From assembly GCF_000176155.1 (NCBI RefSeq), contig NZ_ACZO01000006.1, positions 930,001 to 994,000 of the forward strand: a stretch of DNA of 64,000 bases, read 5' to 3'. The notes below the pieces were generated by a model that did not search any database, was not told the origin of the DNA, and worked only from the letters and a program-made list of their open reading frames with translations. Position numbers and translations under genes: made by a program. The stretch's first letter is position 1. Each line of letters starts with the position of its first letter. Positions 8,410-17,159 of the stretch are shown in pieces. The stretch is from Vibrio metschnikovii CIP 69.14 (GTDB taxonomy: Bacteria > Pseudomonadota > Gammaproteobacteria > Enterobacterales > Vibrionaceae).

Positions 8410-9837
8410 ATGAAAAAAGTATTAGTATTAGGTGCTTCAGGTTACGTCGGCTCTCAGCTTATCCCTTTATTACTTGAACAAGGTTATCAAGTCACCGCTG
8501 CGGCTCGGCAAGTCGATTATTTTACCGATCGCACCCCTAAACATAAGAATCTCACCATTATTTATCTTGATTTAGCCAATCAACAGCAGACTTGTCACTG
8601 GGTCAAACAAGCGGACTTAGTCTATTTTTTAGTGCACGGCATGGCCCAAGGCGGCGATTTTATCGACTACGAATTATCCCTAGCGAATAACATGCGTGAA
8701 GCTTTACAACACAGCCAAGTCAAACACGTCATTTATCTTAGTGCTTTACAACCACCATCCGGCCATTCTGACCATTTAGCCGCTCGACAAAAAACTGGCG
8801 AAATTTTACGTCAAAGCCAAGTTCCCGTAACCGAATTAAGAGCAGGAGTGATCATCGGCCCTGGCTCAGCGGCTTTCGAGATCATGCGCGATTTTGTTTA
8901 TAATTTACCCATTCTGATCACACCGCAATGGGTCGATTCAAAAGCCAACCCGATTGCTTTAGCTAATCTTAACCATTACCTGTTAGCGCTTGCTCAGGAA
9001 ACTCCCGAACAACATCAACAGTTTGAAGCGGGTGGCCCCGATACCCTCACCTACCGTGAACAATTTGAAGTTATTTGCCGATTAGCCAATAAACCCTTTC
9101 GGCTTTGGTCTACTGGTTTACTCACCCCTCGAATGGCCTCTTACTGGCTTGGATTAGTCACCTCGGTTCCGTCGAGTATCGGACGAGCCCTATTAGATGG
9201 CCTTGCCCATGATTTTATTGCCAATAACGATGCGCTTCAGCAACGTTATCCACAAACGATGATTGGTTATTACGATGCGGTGAAGTCCACCATCGAACAA
9301 GAGGGTACCTTTGTACGCAGTAATGTCTGGGGCTTTGACCCCGGCGCAATGCAGCGTTGGCAACCGGGGTTTGGATTTTATCCTAAGTATACCGGCGCAA
9401 CCATAACCACCGATGCCACTGCAGAACAGCTCTGGAAAGTCGTCAAAACCATGGGCCAGCGCGATCAAGGCTATTTTTTTGCTAATTCGTTGTGGCGAAC
9501 ACGTGAATGGCTCGATGTGTTATTTGGTGGAGGAAAACCGGTTCGACGCAGCCCACCAGGAACCGAGTTACAAGTGGGCGATTTTATCGACTCATGGAAG
9601 GTGATTCGCTGCCAGCCGCCGCGCTTTTTGTCTTTATTGTTTGGCATGAAAGGGCCTGGCTTAGGGCGTCTGGAGTTTGCCATTAAAGATCTTGGTGAAC
9701 AACGTGAACTGACTATTACCGCATGGTGGCATCCACAAGGGTTTCGTGGCCTTCTTTATTGGTTTGTGATGATGCCTGCGCACCTATTTATTTTCAAAGG
9801 TATGGTCAGAGCGATCGTGAAAAAAACCAAAAAATGA
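8410..9837 (+). CDS. NAD(P)-binding atypical SDR fused to a C-terminal DUF2867 domain
   Basis: 475 residues. Residues 1-290 form an atypical short-chain dehydrogenase/NmrA-like Rossmann domain with GASGYVGSQL at the start. From about residue 320 the protein carries a DUF2867 (SRPBCC-like) domain that ends in a hydrophobic segment, LLYWFVMMPAHLFIFKG. This two-domain architecture is common and annotated only as NAD(P)H-binding. The pair may bind a cofactor and a hydrophobic ligand, but no reaction is known. The gene is monocistronic, with AAGGA shortly before the ATG. No clear terminator was seen before lipA. Confidence 0.75.
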   Translation: MKKVLVLGASGYVGSQLIPLLLEQGYQVTAAARQVDYFTDRTPKHKNLTIIYLDLANQQQTCHWVKQADLVYFLVHGMAQGGDFIDYELSLANNMREALQHSQVKHVIYLSALQPPSGHSDHLAARQKTGEILRQSQVPVTELRAGVIIGPGSAAFEIMRDFVYNLPILITPQWVDSKANPIALANLNHYLLALAQETPEQHQQFEAGGPDTLTYREQFEVICRLANKPFRLWSTGLLTPRMASYWLGLVTSVPSSIGRALLDGLAHDFIANNDALQQRYPQTMIGYYDAVKSTIEQEGTFVRSNVWGFDPGAMQRWQPGFGFYPKYTGATITTDATAEQLWKVVKTMGQRDQGYFFANSLWRTREWLDVLFGGGKPVRRSPPGTELQVGDFIDSWKVIRCQPPRFLSLLFGMKGPGLGRLEFAIKDLGEQRELTITAWWHPQGFRGLLYWFVMMPAHLFIFKGMVRAIVKKTKK

Positions 9838-9977
9838 ACCCGTGGGTGTCACTGACCGACGGATGAGTTACCCCGGTCACAATCACGGCGAAAACCCTCG
9901 ACAGTGCGTAGAATTGACACTATTTTACATTGATAATATCAATGCCAACTTATAATAAATAACACAAGGGTATCAAT

Positions 9978-10913
9978 GTGAACGTCATATATCGATGGAT
10001 AAGCCTACTCTGTATTGGATTAATATCCTTTCACACACCAGCGACATTCGCCAATAGTGGCTATACCGAAACCCGCTACCCATTGGTACTGGTCCATGGC
10101 ATCTTCGGTTTTGATAGTATCGCCAAAATAGATTACTTCTATGGCATTCCTCATGCACTCAGTAAAGATGGTGCTACCGTATTTACTGCGCAAGTCGCAG
10201 CCGCTAACCGCTCAGAAGTACGCGGCGAGCAACTATTGGCACAAGTTGAAACCATTCTAGCCCTAACCGGCAAAGAGAAAGTCAATCTTATCGGTCACAG
10301 TCAAGGCAGTCCAACCGCTCGTTATGTCGCCTCAGTGCGTCCTGATCTGGTTGCTTCGGTGACTAGCGTTGGTGGTGTTAACTGGGGATCGCGAGTCGCT
10401 GATATTGTGAGAAATACCGTACCAGAAGACTCGATTTCTGAGGCCTTAGCCGTCAAAATCACCAATAGTTTTGTCACTTTGATCAACGTACTCTCCGGTG
10501 GCAAAGGGCTAGAACAAGATGCCTTAGCGGCGCTCGATACCTTAACCACGGAAGGCTCATTGGCTTTTAACCGTCATTATCCAGAAGGCGTTCCGACAAC
10601 CTATTGTGGGCAAGGTGAAGCGATCGCCAGTAATGGTGTTCACTATTTTTCTTGGACTGGTTCATCGGCCATTACTAACTTGCTTGACCCCACCGACATC
10701 CCTATCGGAGTTTTAAGCCTTGCTTTTGATGAACCCAATGATGGCTTGGTCTCTGTCTGCAGTAGCCATCTTGGTCAAGTCATTGGTACCCACTATAAAA
10801 TGAATCATCTCGATGAAGTCAATGGGCTTTTAGGCATTCGCCATCTTTTTGAGGTTTCACCCGTTACTCTTTATCGTCAACATGCCAATCGTTTGCAACA
10901 ACTTGGACTGTAA
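9978..10913 (+). CDS. lipA: Secreted triacylglycerol lipase (family I)
   Basis: 311 residues. A signal peptide (cleavage expected near ATFA-NS, residues 22-26) precedes the mature enzyme. It has the oxyanion segment LVLVHGIFGFD, the nucleophile elbow G-H-S108-Q-G, the acid D255 in EPNDGLV and H277 in NHLDEV. D279 in the same motif is the expected calcium ligand. C210 and C261 can form the single disulfide of family I.1/I.2 lipases. The start is GTG at 9978, with ACAAGGG upstream; the ATG two bases earlier is followed at once by a stop. The gene is followed by its dedicated foldase, with the foldase ATG sharing the last base of the lipA stop. Secretion is presumably by the type II system. Confidence 0.93.
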   Translation: MNVIYRWISLLCIGLISFHTPATFANSGYTETRYPLVLVHGIFGFDSIAKIDYFYGIPHALSKDGATVFTAQVAAANRSEVRGEQLLAQVETILALTGKEKVNLIGHSQGSPTARYVASVRPDLVASVTSVGGVNWGSRVADIVRNTVPEDSISEALAVKITNSFVTLINVLSGGKGLEQDALAALDTLTTEGSLAFNRHYPEGVPTTYCGQGEAIASNGVHYFSWTGSSAITNLLDPTDIPIGVLSLAFDEPNDGLVSVCSSHLGQVIGTHYKMNHLDEVNGLLGIRHLFEVSPVTLYRQHANRLQQLGL

Positions 10914-11752
10914 TGATGCGTTATAAACCCATGATGGTTGCCCTAGCACTCGGAGTATTGATAGTGACATTGTCACCAATATGGTTGCATGATGATCAAC
11001 CCGTGACCGCCCAACCACCGAGTGTACTGAAAAGTGACGTTGATCTTTCCTCCCCTCGCGATTTCTTGAATTATCTGGTATCAGAAATGGATCAGATCGA
11101 TGTTAACTTATTAAAACAACAATTTGCGCATTATATTGATGAAAAAATCAGCTTTGATGAGCCTTTGTTTCATCAATTAATCGACTATCACCACGCTCTC
11201 GATAAGTTAAGCTTTTCATCACTGAACGGACTCGCTGCAGATTGGCAACGTCTGCATGACAAAATCGTTAATCTTCAAGGCGTTCATTTTTCTACCGATC
11301 AGCAATCTTTATTTACTGAAGAAAATCGTATTCGACAGCTCGCGATTGATAAACAAAAACTGTTTGAAATCTATCCACAACAAAAAGCGCAACGCTTATG
11401 GGATGAGCAGATAAACCAACAACCGGATTACATTCAACGTAATGAACATAATGATCGTTTATTAAAAGCGGTTCTCACATTAGATGAGCAAGATCCACAA
11501 GACCACTACCTAGCTTTAAAAGAATGGGTAGATGAAGAAACCATTCAACGTCTTAATCACCTTGGGCAATCAAGACAGCAGTTTGATCAACAGTGGCAGC
11601 ATTATGTTGAGCAAAGAAAAGTAATTGTTAAACGTTTAGCCGATCATCCTGATCAGCAACAAACACAGTTAGACGAGCTACGTCGTCGCACGTTTTCCGA
11701 ACAAGATTTACGACGTGTACAAAGTTTAGAACGCATTCACTTTGATCAATAA
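10913..11752 (+). CDS. lipB: Lipase-specific foldase (lipase chaperone)
   Basis: 279 residues. An N-terminal anchor helix (about residues 7-24) precedes a periplasmic, charged, helix-rich domain of the Lif type. The family segment resembling Rx1x2FDY(F/C)LSA is represented by SSPRDFLNYLVSE. The C-terminus carries the helical repeats (LDELRRRTFSEQDLRRVQSLE) that clamp the lipase. It is membrane-anchored on the periplasmic side and folds LipA before export. It begins with ATG overlapping the lipA stop by one base; a second in-frame ATG follows at once. Ends before the shared terminator at 11892-11921. Confidence 0.92.
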   Translation: MMRYKPMMVALALGVLIVTLSPIWLHDDQPVTAQPPSVLKSDVDLSSPRDFLNYLVSEMDQIDVNLLKQQFAHYIDEKISFDEPLFHQLIDYHHALDKLSFSSLNGLAADWQRLHDKIVNLQGVHFSTDQQSLFTEENRIRQLAIDKQKLFEIYPQQKAQRLWDEQINQQPDYIQRNEHNDRLLKAVLTLDEQDPQDHYLALKEWVDEETIQRLNHLGQSRQQFDQQWQHYVEQRKVIVKRLADHPDQQQTQLDELRRRTFSEQDLRRVQSLERIHFDQ

Positions 11753-11891
11753 GCACTTTGGTCAATAAGATAGTGTAAGTAAGGGGTCGAATGAGTCACT
11801 CCCCATTGCGGGGAATAATTATTGGATTGATGTGAGCAAACATCATCAACAACTGATGTAGATTCAAAGAGGAAACATTACTTTTATACTT

Positions 11892-11921
11892 ATCAGAGCC
11901 ACGATAAATCGTCGCTCTGAT
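11892..11921. terminator. Bidirectional hairpin terminator between lipB and the DUF2913 gene
   Basis: ATCAGAGC-C-ACGAT-AA-ATCGT-C-GCTCTGAT forms a near-perfect stem between two convergent genes, with short T or A runs on both sides. Confidence 0.75.
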
Positions 11922-11940
11922 TTAGGCTAACACGGTGAAA

Positions 11941-12600
11941 TTAAGGGGCTTGAAAAGACAGGGGAATTTCCGCTAATTGGGTCCCTTGATTATCTGGAAA
12001 AATCACATATTCGCCATGGTATTTGACGTTTGATTTGTAATCAGTGCGTTTATGAAGCATAAATCCTGCTGCCGCAGCTTTCTCGACAAATCCGGCATGG
12101 TGACCACGCACAAACCAGTTCATCGGTTTTATCAAGGCTTCGCCATCAAAACAATCATCACACTGCCTTGAGCAAAGCGCGAAAGAGTTTTGCCCTTCGA
12201 TAAATATTTGTACTTTACCACAATCCACTAATGGTTCAGAGGTTGAGACTTCCCATCCAGCTTGTTCCATTTCGTCCAAAAAGGCGTCTATTTTCTTATC
12301 CGTTAAGTGATTATCGGCATGCTCATTGAAAAACTGGGCGTAATACGCCGAAATACGTCGAAATTGCAACCACAATCCTGATTGATTCCCCTTCGAGCGC
12401 CCCGCTTTTTGCCAAACGGTTAAATCATCGCGTACACAGCGGTCAAAACGCTGACTTTTTAAAGATTTGCTCACCCAATGTACTAAAAAATGATTATTTG
12501 CCACGGGAGCATTCGCCAACTTTCCAGCAGCGTGTTCTTGCGCTAACTCTTCTAAAGCGCTGTTCACCAGCTTCTGAATTTCTAAATAATACTTCGCCAC
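11941..12600 (-). CDS. DUF2913 family protein
   Basis: 219 residues from GTG at 12600. It resembles the DUF2913 family of Vibrionaceae and relatives (segments NNHFLVHWVSKSLKSQRFDRCV and DLTVWQKAGRSKG), whose function is unknown. I prefer GTG at 12600 because the upstream bcr stop (TAG) shares its last base with this GTG, a common coupled start. The longer frame from 12678 would overlap bcr by 79 bp. No signal peptide is evident. Four Cys residues in the second half (CGK, CSRQC, DC) could be redox-active or metal-binding, but no known motif fits. Co-transcription with bcr is inferred from the overlap. Confidence 0.7.
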   Translation of the reverse strand: MAKYYLEIQKLVNSALEELAQEHAAGKLANAPVANNHFLVHWVSKSLKSQRFDRCVRDDLTVWQKAGRSKGNQSGLWLQFRRISAYYAQFFNEHADNHLTDKKIDAFLDEMEQAGWEVSTSEPLVDCGKVQIFIEGQNSFALCSRQCDDCFDGEALIKPMNWFVRGHHAGFVEKAAAAGFMLHKRTDYKSNVKYHGEYVIFPDNQGTQLAEIPLSFQAP

Positions 12601-13808
12601 TATGCGTTTCTTCCCAATGTCCAATAAAAACCCGCAGACAGCACTGAACATGCTGACATCACTAAAATCATTGGCCAAGTCACATCACTTGGCATTGAGG
12701 CAACCACGGCACCAATCACCGAGCCGGTTCCAAAGCGCAATGTACCGGACAAAGAAGAAGCCGTACCAGCGATTCGAGGATAACCACTCAATAATAGTCC
12801 CATCGCATTACTGCCAATGGTTGAAATGGTGCCAATAAACAACACCACAAAAGGAACGGTTCCCCATAATCCCCAATCAAGTGCCCAACCAACAAATAAA
12901 CCAACGCCCGCCAATAATTGAATAAATAATCCAAAACGCAACATAGCATGCGAACCAACGCGTCGCACAAATCGACCATTAATACTGGTCATCGCGATCA
13001 TCGCAATAATATTGAGCGCAAACAGATAACCAAACTGGTTTGGAGTCACACCATAAATATCAATATAAACAAAAGATCCTGCGGTCAAAAAGGCAAACAT
13101 CCCCGAAAATGAAAAAGCCCCAGCGAAAATCAGCCCCATCGCCTGACCATTACGGCATAATTGCGCATAGTTTTTCATGGTGTTCATAAATCGCAAGGGT
13201 TGACGATTTTCTATTGCCAATGTCTCAGGCACTTTCCAAAGTACCATCGCCATCACGACCACAGCAAAGATAGCCAACACCCAAAAAATGGAGCGCCAAC
13301 CAAACCAAACAGCTAAATGCCCACCAATCAATGGCGCAACTAACGGCGCAAGTGTAACCACTAAGGTGACAAAAGACATCGCACGTGCAAAGTCTTCTCG
13401 ATCAAACATATCGCGCACAACCGCCTGAATCACTACTGCGGCAGCTGCACCTGCAAACCCTTGAGCGGCACGAATATAAGTTAATGCCTCGATACCGTGT
13501 GTCGTGGCACTAAAAACTGAAGCCACCGCAAATAAAAATACCCCTGACAACATCACCGGACGACGACCATAACTGTCCGCTAACGGGCCGTGCAATAATT
13601 GTCCAATCGCAAAACCTGCCGTATAAGCCGTTAACGTTAATTGCACGGAACCGGCAGTAGTACCTAAATCTTTGGCGATAGCGGGCATTGCAGGTAAATA
13701 CATGTCGATAGCGAGTGGGGTTAACGCCCCGATAGCGCCCAACACAATAAACAGCAAAAAGCCAAGGCTAGAAGCATCATATTTAGCGGGGGCAGTATTG
13801 GAAGTCAT
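12600..13808 (-). CDS. bcr: Bcr/CflA family MFS drug efflux transporter
   Basis: 402 residues, 12 predicted helices. Motifs of drug:H+ antiporters of the Bcr/CflA group are visible: LTPLAIDMYLPAMPAI in helix 1, GPLADSYGRRPVM in the loop between helices 2 and 3, and the helix-5 motif around LAPLVAPLIGGHL. It exports bicyclomycin, sulphonamide or similar compounds in other bacteria. ATG at 13808 follows CGGAGAC, while the longer frame to 13889 lacks that support. The neighbours rsuA, radD and rplY also occur beside bcr in E. coli, so this is an ancestral arrangement. The DUF2913 gene is translationally coupled downstream. Confidence 0.9.
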   Translation of the reverse strand: MTSNTAPAKYDASSLGFLLFIVLGAIGALTPLAIDMYLPAMPAIAKDLGTTAGSVQLTLTAYTAGFAIGQLLHGPLADSYGRRPVMLSGVFLFAVASVFSATTHGIEALTYIRAAQGFAGAAAAVVIQAVVRDMFDREDFARAMSFVTLVVTLAPLVAPLIGGHLAVWFGWRSIFWVLAIFAVVVMAMVLWKVPETLAIENRQPLRFMNTMKNYAQLCRNGQAMGLIFAGAFSFSGMFAFLTAGSFVYIDIYGVTPNQFGYLFALNIIAMIAMTSINGRFVRRVGSHAMLRFGLFIQLLAGVGLFVGWALDWGLWGTVPFVVLFIGTISTIGSNAMGLLLSGYPRIAGTASSLSGTLRFGTGSVIGAVVASMPSDVTWPMILVMSACSVLSAGFYWTLGRNA

Positions 13809-14011
13809 AAGTCTCCGTTTTATCAATGAATATGATTTAACTCTGGTCGATAGCCTATCGACCCAATCGCTGATCTTACCGATAAGCAACCCATTTCTTT
13901 ATTGCGACGAGCTGAGATAAGCGACTGGCTTAAGATAAGCGTTCGCTACGAAGCCGATTGTGTGTTCAAATATAAGGAAACTCGATGGCCGTGTTTCCTA
14001 AGGTTGAGCGA

Positions 14012-14707
14012 TCAGTTCCAGACAGAAGCGATTTCCGACTCGGTCAAATAACGAGATTCTCCCGGCTCAAGACCAGGGTCCAAAACAATATCGCCCACAC
14101 GTTCACGATGTAACCCAACGACCTTATTACCAAGAGCTGCAAACATACGCTTAACTTGATGATATTTACCTTCGTGAATGGTCAACAAAACCTGTTGTTG
14201 ATCTATGATTTCTAGCTGAGCAGGTCGGGTTAGATCTCGCTCACCGCGTAACTCAATTCCCTTCGCAAACTGCTCAGTATACTCGGCTGCAATGGGATCT
14301 GCGAGCCAGACACGGTAAGTTTTTTCACAATGATGTTTAGGTGACGTCACCCGATGTGACCACTGCCCATCATCAGTGATTAACACGAGCCCTGTCGTAT
14401 CAACGTCCAAGCGCCCAGCAAAATGCAAGTCCCGTTGGTTAGCCTCATCCAATAACACAAAGGCCGTTTGGTTGAAGCTGTCTTCATGAGAACAAACATA
14501 ACCTTGAGGCTTATGCAGCATAATATAACGAGGGCCACTTAAGGTCAGCGCTCTGCCTTGCCACTCAACCTGCGATAACTCGGTAACTTGACATGAACCA
14601 CTTTTGCGAACAATACCATCGACCGTTACATCGCCACTTTTTAAAAGTTGAGTCGACTCTTTACGTGTGGTGCCGAGCGCATCACACAAAAATTTATCTA
14701 AACGCAT
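14012..14707 (-). CDS. rsuA: 16S rRNA pseudouridine-516 synthase RsuA
   Basis: 231 residues. An S4-like RNA-binding domain occupies residues 1-45 (MRLDKFLCDALGTTRKESTQLLKSGDVTVDG). The catalytic domain follows with the RsuA/RluB signature GRLDVDTTGLVL, whose first Asp (D101) is the expected nucleophile. It converts U516 of small-subunit rRNA to pseudouridine during 30S assembly. It is divergently placed from radD across 86 bp, which must hold both promoters. Length and order match the E. coli rsuA region. Confidence 0.92.
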   Translation of the reverse strand: MRLDKFLCDALGTTRKESTQLLKSGDVTVDGIVRKSGSCQVTELSQVEWQGRALTLSGPRYIMLHKPQGYVCSHEDSFNQTAFVLLDEANQRDLHFAGRLDVDTTGLVLITDDGQWSHRVTSPKHHCEKTYRVWLADPIAAEYTEQFAKGIELRGERDLTRPAQLEIIDQQQVLLTIHEGKYHQVKRMFAALGNKVVGLHRERVGDIVLDPGLEPGESRYLTESEIASVWN

Positions 14708-14793
14708 GAATACCTCATCTGCTTGAAGTCAGGTATTATACAAGCCTCACTCAAAATAGTTGAACTATTTCACATAATTAATCCCTTGCCTTT

Positions 14794-16533
14794 ATGTATA
14801 CCTTACGACCTTATCAAGCGGATTCAGTCAAAGCCGTGATTCATTACTTTCGTCAGCACAGTACCCCTGCGGTGATTGTCCTCCCTACCGGTGCAGGAAA
14901 AAGCTTAGTCATTGCTGAATTAGCACGTTTAGCTAAAGGGCGAGTATTAGTTCTTGCCCATGTTAAAGAACTGGTGGAACAAAACCATGCCAAATATGAA
15001 GGCTATGGACTCACTGGCGGAATATTTTCGGCCGGACTAGGACGAAAAGAGAGCGAACATGCGGTGGTGTTTGCTTCCGTGCAGTCTGTGGTACGAAATT
15101 TATCGACTTTTCAACAACCATTTTCGTTATTAGTGATTGATGAATGTCATCGAGTCCCCGATGATAAAGACAGCAGCTATCAAAAAGTCATTAGCCACTT
15201 ATTGACCCTCAACCCAAAGATGAAGGTGCTCGGTTTAACCGCAACCCCTTATCGACTAGGCATGGGATGGATCTATCAGTACCACACTCGTGGGCTCGTG
15301 CGCAGTGAAGAGCCACGTTTTTTCAAAGATTGCATTTTTGAATTACCGATCCACTACTTATTGGATGAAGGTTTCTTAACTCCAGCGCGTCTGATTGATG
15401 CGCCTATCCTCAGCTACGATTTCTCTCAGTTAAGCCCAACGACTAGCGGACGATACAAAGAATCTGAACTCGATCTGGTTATCGAGCAATCCAAACGCGC
15501 AACACCACAAATCGTTCAACAAATTATTCAGTTAGCGCACAACAAGCAAGGAGTAATGATTTTTGCGGCTACGGTTCGTCACGCCCAAGAGATCCTTAGT
15601 TTACTGCCTGAACAGCAATCCGCCTTAGTGATTGGCGATACATCATCACAAGATCGCGATCGGATCATCCAACGTTTTAAACAGCAAGAGATCAAATTTT
15701 TGGTCAATGTCTCAGTATTAACCACCGGCTTTGATGCTCCACATGTCGATTTGATTGCTATTCTAAGGCCCACCGAGTCGGTGAGTTTATACCAACAAAT
15801 CGTCGGTCGAGGTTTACGTCTCGCGCCGGGAAAAACCGAATGTTTGGTGCTTGATTATGCGGGTAATCAGTATGATCTGTATCAACCCGAAGTCGGCGAC
15901 CCGAAACCCGACTCTAACAGTGAAATCATTACTATTCCTTGTCCTGCTTGCGGCTTTAATAATAACTTTTGGGGCAAACTGGATGCGAACGGCTTTCTTC
16001 TCGAACACTATGGGCGGCGATGCCAAGGCTATTTTGAAGATAAAGAGACTGCAGAGCGCGAACATTGCGGCTACCGTTTTCGTGCCAAATATTGCAATCA
16101 ATGCGGAGCCGATAACGACATCGCTGCGCGAATTTGTCACGAATGCCAAGCGACGCTAGTGGATCCGGATAAAAAGCTTAAAGAGGCATTGAGCTTAAAA
16201 GATGCATTAGTGTTTGCGTGTCTCACCATGACATTCAGCGTTCATAAAGATAGCAAAGGAAAAAACCATCTTCGAGTGACTTATCTTGGTGAGAATAACG
16301 CCCAAGTGCACGAGTTTTGGTCACTCACAACCCCAAAACAGAAAGCTATCTTTAAACAGCGTTTCGTTCGCCCCCATCTGGCCGATAAACATCGAGCATT
16401 TGACGCCGCATCACCGAGTAAAGTCGTCGATCATCAGCACCGTTTTCGACCACCGCAATTCGTTATCGCACAAAAAAATGGCCGATTTTGGGCACTGAGG
16501 GATAAAATTTTTGCCGATGAGCTCAGTGATTAA
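14794..16533 (+). CDS. radD: DNA repair helicase-like ATPase RadD (YejH)
   Basis: 579 residues, a superfamily 2 helicase-like ATPase. Walker A is LPTGAGKS (30-37), motif II is DECHR (116-120), motif III is GLTATPYR, and motif VI is QQIVGRGLRLAPGK. After about residue 385 come paired Cys motifs (CPAC, CGYR, CNQC, CHEC) forming zinc-binding knuckles, as in RadD. In E. coli RadD works with RecA and SSB in recombinational repair. The protein starts MYTLRPYQADSV, the typical helicase Q-motif position. The gene lies between divergent rsuA and downstream rplY. Confidence 0.92.
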   Translation: MYTLRPYQADSVKAVIHYFRQHSTPAVIVLPTGAGKSLVIAELARLAKGRVLVLAHVKELVEQNHAKYEGYGLTGGIFSAGLGRKESEHAVVFASVQSVVRNLSTFQQPFSLLVIDECHRVPDDKDSSYQKVISHLLTLNPKMKVLGLTATPYRLGMGWIYQYHTRGLVRSEEPRFFKDCIFELPIHYLLDEGFLTPARLIDAPILSYDFSQLSPTTSGRYKESELDLVIEQSKRATPQIVQQIIQLAHNKQGVMIFAATVRHAQEILSLLPEQQSALVIGDTSSQDRDRIIQRFKQQEIKFLVNVSVLTTGFDAPHVDLIAILRPTESVSLYQQIVGRGLRLAPGKTECLVLDYAGNQYDLYQPEVGDPKPDSNSEIITIPCPACGFNNNFWGKLDANGFLLEHYGRRCQGYFEDKETAEREHCGYRFRAKYCNQCGADNDIAARICHECQATLVDPDKKLKEALSLKDALVFACLTMTFSVHKDSKGKNHLRVTYLGENNAQVHEFWSLTTPKQKAIFKQRFVRPHLADKHRAFDAASPSKVVDHQHRFRPPQFVIAQKNGRFWALRDKIFADELSD

Positions 16534-16595
16534 CCACGCTGGTGAGTGCCTAGTATGAAGCCATCATTTTTATTGCTCATCCTAACGTAGAATGT

Positions 16596-16712
16596 TAGTA
16601 TCCGCGCTCGTTTTGAGAGTGATTATTATCGCTAACGAAGCGCTACGACAGCACAAGGTCGCATTGATGCTGTCACACTTACTATTTTTTTACTAATTTG
16701 AGAGTAAATACT
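16596..16712 (+). promoter_or_regulatory. Candidate structured leader of rplY (L25 autoregulation)
   Basis: Two hairpins precede the L25 start. GCGCTCGTT (16604-16612) pairs with AACG-A-AGCGC (16634-16643), with a loop containing GAGAGTGA. GACAGCA (16647-16653) pairs with TGCTGTC (16668-16674). A further GAGAGTA lies at 16700-16706 just before the ATG. GAGAGUA is also the core of 5S rRNA loop E, where L25 binds. L25 leaders of this kind have been predicted in gammaproteobacteria; matching this one to them is my inference. Confidence 0.45.
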
Positions 16713-16991
16713 ATGAAATTCAATGCAGTAGTGCGTACTGAACTAGGTAAAGGTGCGAGCCGCCGCCTACGTCACACTGGTCTATTCCCAGCTATCGTTT
16801 ACGGTGGTGAAGCAGCGCCAGTATCTATCGCTCTAAAACACGATGATGTGATCAACCAAATGGATAAGCCAGAGTTCTACGAAGCGATTACTCTAGTTAT
16901 CGACGGTACTGAAGTTAAAGTTAAGCCTCAAGACGTTCAACGTCACGTGTTCAAGCCAAAAGTTGAGCACATGGACTTCATCCGTATCTAA
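16713..16991 (+). CDS. rplY: 50S ribosomal protein L25
   Basis: 92 residues, the short single-domain form of L25 typical of Enterobacterales and Vibrionaceae. It begins [20 protein letters not shown], the RNA-binding N-terminus that contacts loop E of 5S rRNA. An upstream in-frame TTG would add five residues, but ATG at 16713 matches the family. The gene is followed by a strong hairpin at 17080-17110. Codon use looks highly expressed (CGT for Arg, GGT for Gly). The leader appears structured. Confidence 0.95.
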   Translation: MKFNAVVRTELGKGASRRLRHTGLFPAIVYGGEAAPVSIALKHDDVINQMDKPEFYEAITLVIDGTEVKVKPQDVQRHVFKPKVEHMDFIRI

Positions 16992-17079
16992 TTCCCTACC
17001 AAGGAATTTGTTGGATAAAATCCAACCTTTTGCATAAATAAGATTTTTTGGCCTTACCATCCAAACCATCTAAAAATCA

Positions 17080-17110
17080 GAAACCCCGATGCTACCAACA
17101 TCGGGGTTTC
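17080..17110. terminator. Hairpin terminator between rplY and a chemoreceptor gene
   Basis: GAAACCCCGATG, a 7-base loop, then CATCGGGGTTTC: a 12-bp perfect stem between convergent genes. Confidence 0.75.
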
Positions 17111-17159
17111 ACCGTTTTAAGGGCTTCCTTTTAAAGCCCTACCCTTATATATCATCGCG

